The notes below the pieces were generated by a model, which saw only the letters and a program-made list of their open reading frames with translations, made no database searches and was not told where the DNA came from. From Spirochaetia bacterium 38H-sp (GTDB taxonomy: Bacteria; Spirochaetota; Spirochaetia; Winmispirales; Winmispiraceae), in the NCBI GenBank assembly GCA_039023545.1, contig JBCHKQ010000002.1:1-64000 (forward strand): DNA of 64,000 bases, written 5' to 3'. Positions 51,900 to 61,632 of this stretch are shown here, piece after piece. Position numbers and translations under genes: made by a program. Every line of letters begins with the position of its first letter. The first letter of the stretch is position 1.

Positions 51900-52667
51900 A
51901 TGGACCAAAAAGAAGAAGAAAAATACAACATAAAAACAGAAGCTTTTGAAGGGCCTCTGGATCTGCTACTTTTTTTGATAAAAAAATCGGAAATAAACAT
52001 ATATGACATTCCAATAGCAGAAATAACAGAACAGTATTTGGAATATCTCAAATATGCAGAAAAAGTAGACCTAGAAAACATAACAGAATTCTACGTAATG
52101 GCAGCAACACTGATATACATAAAATCACAGATGCTTTTACCAAGAACAACAGAAGATCTGTCGGAAGACATAGAAGATCCCAGAAAAGAACTGGTGGACA
52201 AACTGATAGAATACCAAAAGATAAAAAAGCTAACATCCCTTATGGAAAAGCAAATGGAGACAGAAGATCCCTTATTGTGGTTTAGCAGAAAGAAACAACA
52301 ACCGGCATTACCATTTGACAACAAAGAAACCACAGAAGAAATGGACATATGGGAACTCTTTCAAGTATTCTCAAAAATGATATCCGATCTTTCTGCAGAG
52401 AAGATAATAGACCTGTATGAAGAAATAAGCACAAGCGAAAAACTTGCACTAATGTATGAAAAACTGGAAGACAGAGATGAGTTTCCCTTTACAGAGCTTA
52501 TAACAAGACCGGATTCCATAATGGATATAATTTGCGCCTTTCTAGCAGTACTGGAAGCAAGCAAAAACAAAATAATAAAAATATTCCAAAACAAAATGTT
52601 TGGTGATATCTTTATAAGAAGAAGAGAAAATAAGGAGAACACAGAGGAGGATGAAACTGACACGTGA
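51900..52667 (+). CDS. scpA: Segregation and condensation protein A (kleisin)
   Basis: 255 residues. It bridges SMC heads in the chromosome-condensing complex. Typical is the start region AFEGPLDLLLFLIKKSEINIYDIPIAEITEQYLEYL (core FEGPLDLLLFLI), with ATLIYIKSQMLLP next and a C-terminal winged-helix region (AFLAVLEASKNKIIKIFQ). It overlaps scpB by 17 bases. It is the first gene of a chromosome and translation operon. The SMC gene is not in the window. Confidence 0.95.
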   Translation: MDQKEEEKYNIKTEAFEGPLDLLLFLIKKSEINIYDIPIAEITEQYLEYLKYAEKVDLENITEFYVMAATLIYIKSQMLLPRTTEDLSEDIEDPRKELVDKLIEYQKIKKLTSLMEKQMETEDPLLWFSRKKQQPALPFDNKETTEEMDIWELFQVFSKMISDLSAEKIIDLYEEISTSEKLALMYEKLEDRDEFPFTELITRPDSIMDIICAFLAVLEASKNKIIKIFQNKMFGDIFIRRRENKENTEEDETDT

Positions 52668-53190
52668 AGCATCACTAATAGAAGCAATACTGTTTCTGGA
52701 AAACGAACCCTTATCAATAGACCAGTTGGAAAAAATAACAGGGCTTCCCAAAAATGCGGTAGAAACCGTTTTGGAAGAATTAAAAACAGAGTACGAAAAA
52801 GACTACCATGGAGTTTGTTTGTACATGTCACCTGACGAGGTATTCTTTGCTCCCAAAAAAGAGCTTTGGCCATACCTCAAAGATAGATACGGCAAAAAAA
52901 CAGGCAATAAACTTAGCAAAGCGGCACTTGAGACACTGGCTATAATTGCATACAGACAACCCATAACCAAGGCAGAAATAGAAGCAATAAGAGGAGTTTC
53001 CTCTGATGCAATGGTAAGACTTCTTATGTCTAGAAACCTCATACAAGAAACAGGAAAAAAAGATGTTCCAGGAAGACCTGCAATGTACGGGACAACCAAA
53101 GATTTTTTAAGAGCGTTTGGACTTAGAAGTATAGCTGACCTACCAAAACTAGAAAAAGAAGAGGCGGAAAAATTTGAACTCAATGGATAA
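52651..53190 (+). CDS. scpB: Segregation and condensation protein B
   Basis: 179 residues. It is the winged-helix partner of ScpA-SMC. Visible are EASLIEAILFLENEPLSIDQLEKITG (core IEAILFLENEP), LSKAALETLAIIAYRQPITKAEIEAIRGV (core ETLAIIAYRQPITKAEIE), and GRPAMYGTTKDFLRAFGL. AGGAGG precedes ATG 52651 inside scpA. Its stop is shared with the ATG of the pseudouridine synthase. Confidence 0.96.
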   Translation: MKLTREASLIEAILFLENEPLSIDQLEKITGLPKNAVETVLEELKTEYEKDYHGVCLYMSPDEVFFAPKKELWPYLKDRYGKKTGNKLSKAALETLAIIAYRQPITKAEIEAIRGVSSDAMVRLLMSRNLIQETGKKDVPGRPAMYGTTKDFLRAFGLRSIADLPKLEKEEAEKFELNG

Positions 53191-53911
53191 AAAAAAGCTG
53201 AGATTACAAGTGTTTCTTGCAAAAGCCGGACTAGGCTCAAGAAGACACTGTGAATCACTCATAGAAGAAGGAAGAGTTGCTGTCAACGGAGAGACAGTGC
53301 AACAACAAGGCATAACTGTAAATCCTGATTCAGACACAATAACCCTTGACGGGAAAAAAGTAAGAATAGAAAAAAACAAGATATACATAGCTTTACACAA
53401 ACCTCCAGGATACATGTGTTCTCATAGAGATGACAAAGGAAGACCTCTTATATATCAATTGGTTTCACCAATAATCAAAGAACGCCTCTTTACGGTGGGA
53501 AGACTTGATTTCTTATCATCTGGATTAATCTTGCTGACAAACGATGGAGATTTTGCAGATAAAATAATGCACCCATCCGGATGCATAGAAAAAGAATACC
53601 TTGTAGAAACAAAAAAACCAGTAGAAAAGACTTTTCTTGATAAATACAAAAAAGGCATATATATAAAAGGCATAAAATACACTCTCAAGCGATACAAATG
53701 GTACGGCCCAAACAAATTTGCACTCATACTTGAGGAAGGCAAAAACAGAGAAATAAGGAATATACTTCATGCTTGGAACATACCGGTTGCAAGGCTGCAC
53801 AGGATCAGAATAGGGCCTGTACAACTTGCAACTCTAAGACCGGGAGAATTTAGAAAACTTACAGAAAGAGAAATAAAAGGACTTATAAATGCAGATAATA
53901 GTGGCAATTGA
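53183..53911 (+). CDS. rluB: Ribosomal large-subunit pseudouridine synthase (RsuA/RluB family)
   Basis: 242 residues. An S4 RNA-binding domain comes first (RLQVFLAKAGLGSRRHCESLIEEGRV), then the catalytic domain with VGRLDFLSSGLILLTNDG, where the catalytic aspartate is in GRLD. EGKNREIRNIL and VARLHRIRIGPVQLATL finish the family pattern. The scpB neighbourhood favours RluB (23S position equivalent to 2605). ATG 53183 overlaps the scpB stop by eight bases; a TTG at 53174 is also in frame and closer to a GAGG. It overlaps the cmk/rpsA gene by 23 bases. Confidence 0.92.
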   Translation: MDKKKLRLQVFLAKAGLGSRRHCESLIEEGRVAVNGETVQQQGITVNPDSDTITLDGKKVRIEKNKIYIALHKPPGYMCSHRDDKGRPLIYQLVSPIIKERLFTVGRLDFLSSGLILLTNDGDFADKIMHPSGCIEKEYLVETKKPVEKTFLDKYKKGIYIKGIKYTLKRYKWYGPNKFALILEEGKNREIRNILHAWNIPVARLHRIRIGPVQLATLRPGEFRKLTEREIKGLINADNSGN

Positions 53912-56285
53912 CGGACCTGCAGGAGTAGGTAAAAGCACAATAGCCGACATGGTGGCAAAAAAACTGGAAGCAGCACACATAAATTCAGGGGATTTGTACA
54001 GAGCTGTAACATATCTATTTCTGCAGACAGGCATAGAATACAGTGATGAAGCCATACTAAGAATAGCCAAAAAAACAAAATTTTCTATATCCAACAGAAA
54101 ACTACATATAGAAAGCATAGAAAAAACTGAGCTTTTGCACACAGACTTGGTAGACAGCATGGTGGCAAAAATATCATCATTGCCAGAACTTAGAGAAGTT
54201 ATCAATAAACAAATGAGAGAACTTTGTAAAAATAATAAAGCAGTTGTGGAAGGAAGAGACATAGGTACGGTTGTTTTTCCGGACACACCGTATAAGTTCT
54301 TCCTGGATGCTTCAATAAAAGAACGAGCCCGCAGGAGATACAATCAGGGAACATCAAAAAAAACACTGCAGGAACTGGAAGAAACAATAGCAGAAAGGGA
54401 CAAGATAGATAAAAATAAGGAAAAAGGAGCCCTAAGACCTGCAGAAGATGCAATATATATTGACACATCTGACTTGACCATACAGCAAGTTTATGAGAAA
54501 GTACTAGAAATAATAGAGTCAATTTCCCTCAACAGGAGTATGGAGAGCGTAATGGCAGATAAGGAAAAAATCAACATCGACACAACCACAGAAGAGCAAG
54601 CACCTGCTGCAACAGCAGAACAGGAAGAGCTTCAGGAGATGTATTTAAAAAACATAGAAGAGCTTTCAGAAGGTGCCCTAGTAGAAGGAACAGTCGTTGA
54701 AATCAACAATGATTATGTATACCTGGATGTCGGTTACAAGTCAGAAGGGCAGGTTCCCATATCGGATTTTGATGAACTCCCCAAGATAAATGATACAGTA
54801 TCTGTAATCATAGTAAAGAAAGAAACATCAGATGGACATGTTCTTGTATCAAAGAAAAAAGCAGATCAGAAGTCTTTCTGGAAAACAATAAAAGAATCTT
54901 TTCAGGAAAAAAAGCCAATCAAAGCAACCATAAAGAGTGAGATAAAAGGTGGCTTTGTGGTGGATTTCGGATACGATGTTACCGGTTTTTTACCTTATTC
55001 GCAGGTGGATATAGATAGGATAGAAAATTCTTCGGAATATATAGGTTTAGAATCTTTCTTCTACATAGAAAAGCTTTTTTCCAATAAAAGGGTTAACATA
55101 GTAGTATCAAGAAGAAAATACCTAGAAGAGGAAAGAGATAAAAAAAGACAGGAATTCTTTGAAACAAAAAAAGAAGGTGACATTGTAGAAGGTATAGTAA
55201 AATCCTATGCACCATTTGGTGCCTTTATAGACCTTGGAGGCTTTGATGGCCTTTTGCACATACAGGATATGAGCTGGGGCAGAGCAACAAGGCCCAAGGA
55301 CTATGTGAAAAAAGGCAAAAAAATTCAGGTAAAAATAGTAAAATTAGATAAAGAGAACTTCAAAGTCAATCTTTCTTTAAAAGAGCTCAAGGAAGATCCA
55401 TGGAGTAGTTTTGCTACAAGATATGCTGTGGGGGATGTAGTAGAAGGCACTGTTACCAAGTTGATGCCTTTTGGTGCATTTGTAGAAATAGAAGAAGGTA
55501 TAGAAGGTCTTGTTCATGTATCTGAGCTATCTTGGGTAAAAAACATAAAGCATCCCAAAGAAGTCCTTAAAACCGGTAAAAAAATACAAGCAAAAATACT
55601 TGATTATGACGTAGATGAGAGAAGACTTTCCCTTGGTATACGTCAGTTGCAGGAGAACCCATGGGATACAATAGAAGAAAGATATCCTGTAGGAATGAGG
55701 ACAACGCGTCCCATAAAAGAAGTTGTAAAAGAAGGTGTGGTTGTAGAGCTGGAAGATGGTATAGAAGCATTTATGCCTGTAGATAATATATCATGGAAAG
55801 AAAAAATATCCGATGCCACAACATTGTATACAGCAGGTCAGGAACTGGAATTCTGCATCACAAGAGTAGATAAGAGAAGAAAAAGAATACAAATTGGTGT
55901 AAAACAGCTTTCAGAAAATCCATGGAAAGCCCTTGCCAAGGCATATCCAGAGGGAAGCATAATAGAAGCAACCGTAAAAGAAATAAATGAAAATGGCGTT
56001 GTTGTGACCGTCCAGAACGATCTGGAAGGATTTATTCCCAACAGACAGCTATCCGATACTGCAATAGAAAGCCCAGAAAAAACAAAAGAAAAGATAAAAG
56101 AAGGTGACAAACTCAACGCACTTGTGCTTGAACTCAAGCCTGCAAAGCATAGGCTAATTCTTTCTGTGCGAGAAAAAGTAAGAAGAGAGCAAAAAGAAGA
56201 AATGGGTAGATATCTGCACAAGGATGATAACGAGGCTACTTTTACTATGGCAGATTTACTGTCAAAAAGCGATGATGAGGAGTAG
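53889..56285 (+). CDS. cmk/rpsA: Cytidylate kinase fused to ribosomal protein S1
   Basis: 798 residues in one open frame. Residues about 1-217 are CMP kinase: VAIDGPAGVGKSTIADMVAK (P-loop), INSGDLYRAVTYL, VVEGRDIGTVVFPD, ARRRYNQG. After a short acidic linker come six S1 repeats (about 240-790), with clear units GDIVEGIVKSYAPFGAFIDLG and GDVVEGTVTKLMPFGAFVEI; the first two repeats are the divergent ribosome-binding ones. S1 brings mRNA to the ribosome. An AGGAG at 54535-54539 precedes in-frame ATGs at 54541 and 54553, so S1 may also be made alone. cmk and rpsA are often neighbours, and here they are fused. Confidence 0.95.
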   Translation: MQIIVAIDGPAGVGKSTIADMVAKKLEAAHINSGDLYRAVTYLFLQTGIEYSDEAILRIAKKTKFSISNRKLHIESIEKTELLHTDLVDSMVAKISSLPELREVINKQMRELCKNNKAVVEGRDIGTVVFPDTPYKFFLDASIKERARRRYNQGTSKKTLQELEETIAERDKIDKNKEKGALRPAEDAIYIDTSDLTIQQVYEKVLEIIESISLNRSMESVMADKEKINIDTTTEEQAPAATAEQEELQEMYLKNIEELSEGALVEGTVVEINNDYVYLDVGYKSEGQVPISDFDELPKINDTVSVIIVKKETSDGHVLVSKKKADQKSFWKTIKESFQEKKPIKATIKSEIKGGFVVDFGYDVTGFLPYSQVDIDRIENSSEYIGLESFFYIEKLFSNKRVNIVVSRRKYLEEERDKKRQEFFETKKEGDIVEGIVKSYAPFGAFIDLGGFDGLLHIQDMSWGRATRPKDYVKKGKKIQVKIVKLDKENFKVNLSLKELKEDPWSSFATRYAVGDVVEGTVTKLMPFGAFVEIEEGIEGLVHVSELSWVKNIKHPKEVLKTGKKIQAKILDYDVDERRLSLGIRQLQENPWDTIEERYPVGMRTTRPIKEVVKEGVVVELEDGIEAFMPVDNISWKEKISDATTLYTAGQELEFCITRVDKRRKRIQIGVKQLSENPWKALAKAYPEGSIIEATVKEINENGVVVTVQNDLEGFIPNRQLSDTAIESPEKTKEKIKEGDKLNALVLELKPAKHRLILSVREKVRREQKEEMGRYLHKDDNEATFTMADLLSKSDDEE

Positions 56286-56296
56286 TCTTTAATGAT

Positions 56297-57808
56297 ATGA
56301 TTTTTTCCTCGGATACTGTTGATAAAAAAAGATTGGAAAAACTCATAGAGATCAATCTTAGAATTAATTCCAAATATTCGGACAGCAAGGATCTCCTGGA
56401 GGAGATTCTTGCTTCTTCTATGGAACTTACAGAAGGAGAATCTTCTTCTCTTCTTCTTTTAAACAAAGAACTAAACAGACTGTATTTTGAAATCGCTCTT
56501 GGAGTAAAAGGCTCAGAAGTAAAGCGTTTTTCATTAAAACCTGGTGAGGGAATTGCGGGATGGGTTGCAAAACACAATAAATCTCTCATTGTCAATGATG
56601 TGGAAGATGATCCCAGACACTTTCCAGAGATAGATAAAGAAACAGGTTATAGAACAAAATCTATACTTGCCGTACCCATGAGGGTGAGAGAAGAATGTGT
56701 AGGAGTTATAGAAGTACTCAATAAAAAAGGCGGTAGACCTTTTGATCAATCAGACCTGGAATGGCTGGAGGTTTTTGCTAATCAGGCAGGAATAGCTATA
56801 CAAAATGCAAAATATCTCCAAAAAATACATGATGAGATAAACCATCTACAAAATCAGATAACAACAGCTCAAGGCTATCATACACTTATCTATAAAAGTA
56901 AAGCAATAGAAGAAAAACTTCAACTTGTAAATAAAATAGCAGCAACGGATTCTTCAGTACTGATACTGGGGGAAAGCGGAGTAGGAAAAGAACTCTTTGC
57001 AGAGCAAGTACATTTAAATAGTAAAAGGAAGCAGGGCCCATTTGTGCGTGTCAACTGTGCAGCCCTGCCGGAAACCTTGTTGGAGAGTGAACTTTTCGGT
57101 CATGTGAGAGGTGCTTTTACTGATGCTGTCAACGATAGAAAGGGTAGGTTCGAACTTGCTCATGGCGGAACAATCTTCCTTGACGAAATAGGAGAACTTC
57201 CACTTACCATACAAGCTAAATTACTGAGAGTCTTACAATATAAAACATTTGAGAAAGTAGGCTCAAGCGAACCAATTCAGGTTGATGTGAGAATAATAGC
57301 AGCAACTAATAGAGATATAGAGAAAGCAGTAGAAGAAGGTACTTTTAGACAGGATTTGTATTACAGACTCAATGTCCTGCCGCTATACATTCCGCCTCTA
57401 AGAGAAAGAGTAGAAGATATCCCGATATTATCGGAATTCTTTATAAAAAAATATGCCAGAGAAATGAATAAAAATATAAGCGGTTTCACTCCCGATGCTC
57501 TTGACTCTCTTTTGAGATACACATGGCCGGGAAATGTAAGAGAGTTGGAAAATGTAATAGAAAGATCTGTTGTGATAAGTCAAGGAGATTACATAGAAGC
57601 AAAAGACCTTATGCTTTCATCAACAGCAGAAATAACAGATATATACGAGCAAAAAAGTCTTAAAGACGCAATAAATATATTCAAAAAGAATTTCATACAA
57701 AATGCATTGAGAAATAATAAAGGAAACCAGACACTAACAGCAAAAAAATTGGGAATACAAAGAACATATCTTGCAAAACTTATAAAAGAATTAAATATTA
57801 ATTTATAA
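56297..57808 (+). CDS. Sigma-54-dependent-type activator with GAF sensor domain (NifA-like)
   Basis: 503 residues. A GAF domain (about 10-170, with GIAGWVAKHNKSLIVNDVEDD core GIAGWVA and SILAVPMRV) is followed by the AAA+ domain (about 190-420): GESGVGKE (Walker A), ELFGHVRGAFTDA, GGTIFLDEIGELP (Walker B), RIIAATNRD, FRQDLYYRLNVLP. A Fis-type helix-turn-helix ends it (TLTAKKLGIQRTYLAKLIKEL). The loop that touches sigma-54 reads GAFTDA rather than GAFTGA. The ligand of the GAF domain is unknown. The start is ATG 56297, with GAGGAG further upstream than usual. It leads an operon with a TPR protein and an adenylate cyclase. Confidence 0.9.
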   Translation: MIFSSDTVDKKRLEKLIEINLRINSKYSDSKDLLEEILASSMELTEGESSSLLLLNKELNRLYFEIALGVKGSEVKRFSLKPGEGIAGWVAKHNKSLIVNDVEDDPRHFPEIDKETGYRTKSILAVPMRVREECVGVIEVLNKKGGRPFDQSDLEWLEVFANQAGIAIQNAKYLQKIHDEINHLQNQITTAQGYHTLIYKSKAIEEKLQLVNKIAATDSSVLILGESGVGKELFAEQVHLNSKRKQGPFVRVNCAALPETLLESELFGHVRGAFTDAVNDRKGRFELAHGGTIFLDEIGELPLTIQAKLLRVLQYKTFEKVGSSEPIQVDVRIIAATNRDIEKAVEEGTFRQDLYYRLNVLPLYIPPLRERVEDIPILSEFFIKKYAREMNKNISGFTPDALDSLLRYTWPGNVRELENVIERSVVISQGDYIEAKDLMLSSTAEITDIYEQKSLKDAINIFKKNFIQNALRNNKGNQTLTAKKLGIQRTYLAKLIKELNINL

Positions 57809-57826
57809 TTTATTTAAGGAGTTATT

Positions 57827-58498
57827 ATGCAACCTCAGGAAAAAACACCTGCTGCTAATGGAAAAATTATCTCATTTATTTTAAAAAACAGATGGATAAT
57901 TACAGCTGTTGCTGTTGCTGTAATTGTTGTGTTCACAGGAGTTATGGGATACCTTTCTGTGATAGATACAAAAAACAAAAAAGCTGCCATAGAGCTGGAG
58001 AACCTGACAGAAAAGTTAGGTGAATGGATTTCAGAAACAGATCAAACTAAAAAAGAGGCAATAGAAAAAATATTAACCGAAAGATTGCAGAAAATTGCTT
58101 TAGATTACAAAAATACATTTGCATCACAGAGAGCATACTATATACTTGGCGAACTGTTCTACCAAAAAGAAAATTGGGAAAAAGCAGCAGAATACTACAA
58201 AAAAGTCGCCTCTGCCAATAAAAACTATCTTTCTTTCGTTTCTTTAAGCAATCTGGCTGTATGTATGGAAAATAATGGTAAACTAGAAGATGCAATAAAG
58301 ACCTATAAAGATATAATAGCATCAGGTTTAAAACCTCTTATTCCTCGAGCAAAGTTTAATCTGGCAAGATTACTGGAAACTACAGGTAAAAAGGAAGATG
58401 CAATAAAGGAATACAGCAGCCTTAGTGAGGACTATCCAAACAGCATGTGGACAAATATCGCAAAACAACGACTTCTACTACTTGAGATAAGTAATTAA
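57827..58498 (+). CDS. Membrane-anchored TPR protein
   Basis: 223 residues. A cytoplasmic start is followed by one membrane segment (about 25-45, WIITAVAVAVIVVFTGVMGYL) and a periplasmic part with TPR-like units (AYYILGELFYQKENWEKAAEYYKKV, NLAVCMENNGKLEDAIKTYKDI, FNLARLLETTGKKEDAIKEYSSL). The layout resembles YfgM/TPR_21 proteins that help folding at the translocon. AAGGAG precedes ATG 57827. Confidence 0.8.
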   Translation: MQPQEKTPAANGKIISFILKNRWIITAVAVAVIVVFTGVMGYLSVIDTKNKKAAIELENLTEKLGEWISETDQTKKEAIEKILTERLQKIALDYKNTFASQRAYYILGELFYQKENWEKAAEYYKKVASANKNYLSFVSLSNLAVCMENNGKLEDAIKTYKDIIASGLKPLIPRAKFNLARLLETTGKKEDAIKEYSSLSEDYPNSMWTNIAKQRLLLLEISN

Positions 58499-58527
58499 AC
58501 CTCTGATAATATTAGGAGGAGGCAAAA

Positions 58528-60903
58528 ATGTCAGTAAAAAAGAAAAAAATATTTGAGCCTAAAATTTTCGGCTTGATGATTGGTCTATTTATTTTTTTTG
58601 TTTTCCTCCTCCTAAAACTCTACACATCTATCCCGCAAAGATTAGAACTAAAAGTTTTTGATACCTTTTTGATGTTAAAACCGGAAGCAACAAGAGAAAT
58701 AAAGACAGCAGAGGGAAGAACTCAAATTATAAGAACTCACAAAATTTCTGATGACATTCTGATTCTAGGAATTGATTTTAAGACTCTTAGCAACATAGGT
58801 AAATGGCCTTTCGATAGAGCTGTACATGCAAATCTTATAAACGGTTTTACAAGAGTCACAGATATCTCTCAGCGAGAAAATTCTATTTTGTTAGATATAT
58901 TTTTCGTAGAACCACAGAAAGATGCATATAACGATGCTTTGCTGGTAAAAAGCATACAAGATAACAATAGAGTTTTTCTAGAAACCGTGCTGGAACTCGG
59001 AGAACCCCCTCTTAAATTCAAAGAAGAACTATATAAAAGGCAAAAAACTCTAGTTGATACATATGGAGAAATAAAAAACATAAAAGGAAACTGGGAAGCT
59101 GTAATGCCTTTCTATGGCATGCAACCTCCGCTTGTACCATACGGAAAAGCAGTAAAGGGATATGGGCATGCCAATTATATAGCAGATGAAGACAAAATAT
59201 TCAGACGACAACCATTAATAGCAAAATTAAGTACTTTAATCGATGTAATACCAGTAGAATCCTTAACACCAGATTACAAATTGAATAGAAATTATTTTGA
59301 GAGATTAGCATGGGTGGATAAAGAAGGTTTTGAACATTCCGTAAAATATCCTCTAACAAATCAAAGTATAATAGAGCTGAAAAATACGTTAAAGAAAATG
59401 GCACCCCCTGTAGAAGAGGATACTGATTCAGACGGTGTTATAGATAAAACTTATTATATTGTAAAAAAATACAGAGATGAATTTATTCCTGCAATTACAC
59501 TGTCATTAGCTCTTCAATATATGAATAAAAGTCTTGATGATGTTGAAGTTGTTTTAGGAAAATATATAAAAATAAAAAATCCGCAGAAATTCAATAGCAG
59601 CACTGGAAAATGGGAAACTTATAAAATAGTAAAACAACCAGCACAATATAAAGATGGGGAAATAATAAAACAGACCGAATATCAAGAACTCGATGAGTTA
59701 AAAATCCCCATAGACGAACAAGGAAAAATGTTGATAAATTTCATGGGTCCAGGTTCTGATCCAACAGGATACCAAACTTTTCCCGTTAAATCATATTATG
59801 CATATGCAACTAACATTCCTCCAAGTAACCAGGATAAATGGCGACCATCAAGAGGAGTTGCTAATAAAATAATATTGGTAGGAGCCTTTGCAAAAGGAAT
59901 GGCAGCAGATGAAAAGCCAACTCCTTTTGGCCTTATGTACGGTGTAGAAGTCCATGCCAATGCATTAAACACCATTTTGATGAATAACTTTATAACTCCG
60001 TTGGAAGACTATTACAATATAGCAATTCTTCTTCTGTTCATACTCCTAATCTGCTTTTATTCTTCCAGAATGTCCACGCCAGTAGCATTTATTTTAACTC
60101 TTTTTATCTCTCTTGGATTCTTTTTCATTTCTAATTTTATAGTTTTTGATATCTACAATACTACTATGGATGTAGCATTTCCAATAGTTGCCGGATTATT
60201 TTCTTTTGTTTCAATCGTTGTATACAGAGTTATGACAGAAGAAAAAGATAAAAGACTAATAAGAGAAACTTTCGGCAAATATGTTAATCCAAGTGTTGTT
60301 GATCAAATTTTGTCAAATCCGCCAGAATTGGGTGGAGTAGACAAAGAGCTAACAGTCCTGTTTTCTGATATAAGAGGCTTCACAACACTATCGGAGACAA
60401 TGACTCCTCAGGAATTAGTAAACCATCTCAATGTGTATCTGACAGAAATGACTAATATCATTTTCGAGTTGGATGGCACACTTGATAAATATGTTGGTGA
60501 CGAAATAATGTGTTTTTGGGGAGCTCCCATATCACAAGAGGATCATGCTTTAAGAGCTTGTAAGTGTGCTATAAGACAGATGGATGCTCTAAGAAAATTA
60601 AATGAAAGCTGGCCACCCGAAAAAAGATTGAATATTGGAATAGGTATAAACTCAGGCATAATGACGGTTGGCAATATGGGGTCCCCAGGTAGGATGAACT
60701 ATACCTTAATGGGTGATAATGTCAACTTGGGAGCACGCCTGGAAGGAACCAATAAGATGTACATGACAAACATTATAATCAGCGAATATACTTATGCACT
60801 TGTAAAAGAACACGTGATTGTGAGAGAGCTTGATAATATACGTGTAAAAGGCAAAAACAAACCTGTACTCATTTATGAGTTGATTGACATAGTAGATGAA
60901 TAA
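58528..60903 (+). CDS. CHASE2-domain adenylate/guanylate cyclase
   Basis: 791 residues. One N-terminal membrane segment (about 12-32) is followed by an extracytoplasmic CHASE2 sensor (about 40-480, DDILILGIDFKTLSNIGKWPF, GVEVHANALNTIL), then three membrane segments (about 492-565) and a class III cyclase domain (about 600-785). Catalytic parts are LFSDIRGFT (first metal aspartate), LDKYVGDEIMCFWGAP (lysine and second aspartate), and NYTLMGDNVNLGARLEG. The signal is unknown; the product is probably cAMP. AGGAGG precedes ATG 58528. The 3' end overlaps the lipoprotein gene by eight bases. Confidence 0.93.
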   Translation: MSVKKKKIFEPKIFGLMIGLFIFFVFLLLKLYTSIPQRLELKVFDTFLMLKPEATREIKTAEGRTQIIRTHKISDDILILGIDFKTLSNIGKWPFDRAVHANLINGFTRVTDISQRENSILLDIFFVEPQKDAYNDALLVKSIQDNNRVFLETVLELGEPPLKFKEELYKRQKTLVDTYGEIKNIKGNWEAVMPFYGMQPPLVPYGKAVKGYGHANYIADEDKIFRRQPLIAKLSTLIDVIPVESLTPDYKLNRNYFERLAWVDKEGFEHSVKYPLTNQSIIELKNTLKKMAPPVEEDTDSDGVIDKTYYIVKKYRDEFIPAITLSLALQYMNKSLDDVEVVLGKYIKIKNPQKFNSSTGKWETYKIVKQPAQYKDGEIIKQTEYQELDELKIPIDEQGKMLINFMGPGSDPTGYQTFPVKSYYAYATNIPPSNQDKWRPSRGVANKIILVGAFAKGMAADEKPTPFGLMYGVEVHANALNTILMNNFITPLEDYYNIAILLLFILLICFYSSRMSTPVAFILTLFISLGFFFISNFIVFDIYNTTMDVAFPIVAGLFSFVSIVVYRVMTEEKDKRLIRETFGKYVNPSVVDQILSNPPELGGVDKELTVLFSDIRGFTTLSETMTPQELVNHLNVYLTEMTNIIFELDGTLDKYVGDEIMCFWGAPISQEDHALRACKCAIRQMDALRKLNESWPPEKRLNIGIGINSGIMTVGNMGSPGRMNYTLMGDNVNLGARLEGTNKMYMTNIIISEYTYALVKEHVIVRELDNIRVKGKNKPVLIYELIDIVDE

Positions 60904-61588
60904 CTTTTACAAAAATATTAAATATATATTTATAATATTAAATATATCAATTCTATTCTCATGTGGACTTGAGCAGGGATATATATTGTACAGCATTGAT
61001 CCAACGACAATAGAGCCGTTATCCATCCAGAGCGGAAAAACAGGTTTTTCGTATTCCGGAGAAAATTCAAGCATTGTAGCATTCACTGGTTTTGAATTAT
61101 ATTATAAATTTTTTGCAGCAGATTCAGAATATAGTAGTAGAGATACATTTATGACAAATGAAACATATTTGACGACAAAAACAACAATAGAAAGTGAAAT
61201 ATCAAATACCCAATCGGTTTTATCCCAGTATGGCTTTAGGAGAGTGATAAGAACAGACAAACCATCTTTACCACTTATACCAATATCTAACAAAACAGGA
61301 AGTTATGATATAGTCGTAGATATCATAACAGATGCAACAGAAGGAAAAATATTTGTTTCCGGAGATGAAAATTATGATTTTATTATAAGAAGGAATGTAC
61401 AAGTTAATGGTGAATACTTATCATTTATGAATCTAACAATAGGACAAGATGATTTTACTCAATCCGGAAGCTATTATTATTTATGCTTTGTTGTCATGTC
61501 CTACGGAGTAGACGAACAACTCAACAGTATCTACAGTAGTGCAGTGTTTTTAAAACCAATAAATGTTACGAGTTATATAATACCATAA
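60896..61588 (+). CDS. Putative lipoprotein of unknown function
   Basis: 230 residues. A lipoprotein signal ends at FSCGLEQ (cysteine about residue 23). The mature part is rich in Ser, Thr and Tyr and probably beta-stranded (GYILYSIDPTT, AFTGFELYYKFF, YYYLCFVVMSYG). No family is recognised. It overlaps the cyclase gene by eight bases and may be a companion of its CHASE2 sensor, which is only inferred from position. Confidence 0.7.
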   Translation: MNNFYKNIKYIFIILNISILFSCGLEQGYILYSIDPTTIEPLSIQSGKTGFSYSGENSSIVAFTGFELYYKFFAADSEYSSRDTFMTNETYLTTKTTIESEISNTQSVLSQYGFRRVIRTDKPSLPLIPISNKTGSYDIVVDIITDATEGKIFVSGDENYDFIIRRNVQVNGEYLSFMNLTIGQDDFTQSGSYYYLCFVVMSYGVDEQLNSIYSSAVFLKPINVTSYIIP

Positions 61589-61632
61589 AGTCAGCTTCTG
61601 ATAATATATATTCTGTCTAATTAGGAGATATT

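Noticed and set aside
56200..56300. Sigma-54 (-24/-12) promoter near the GAF activator
   Set aside because: No TGGCAC-N5-TTGC-like pair was found in the short gap between rpsA and this gene.
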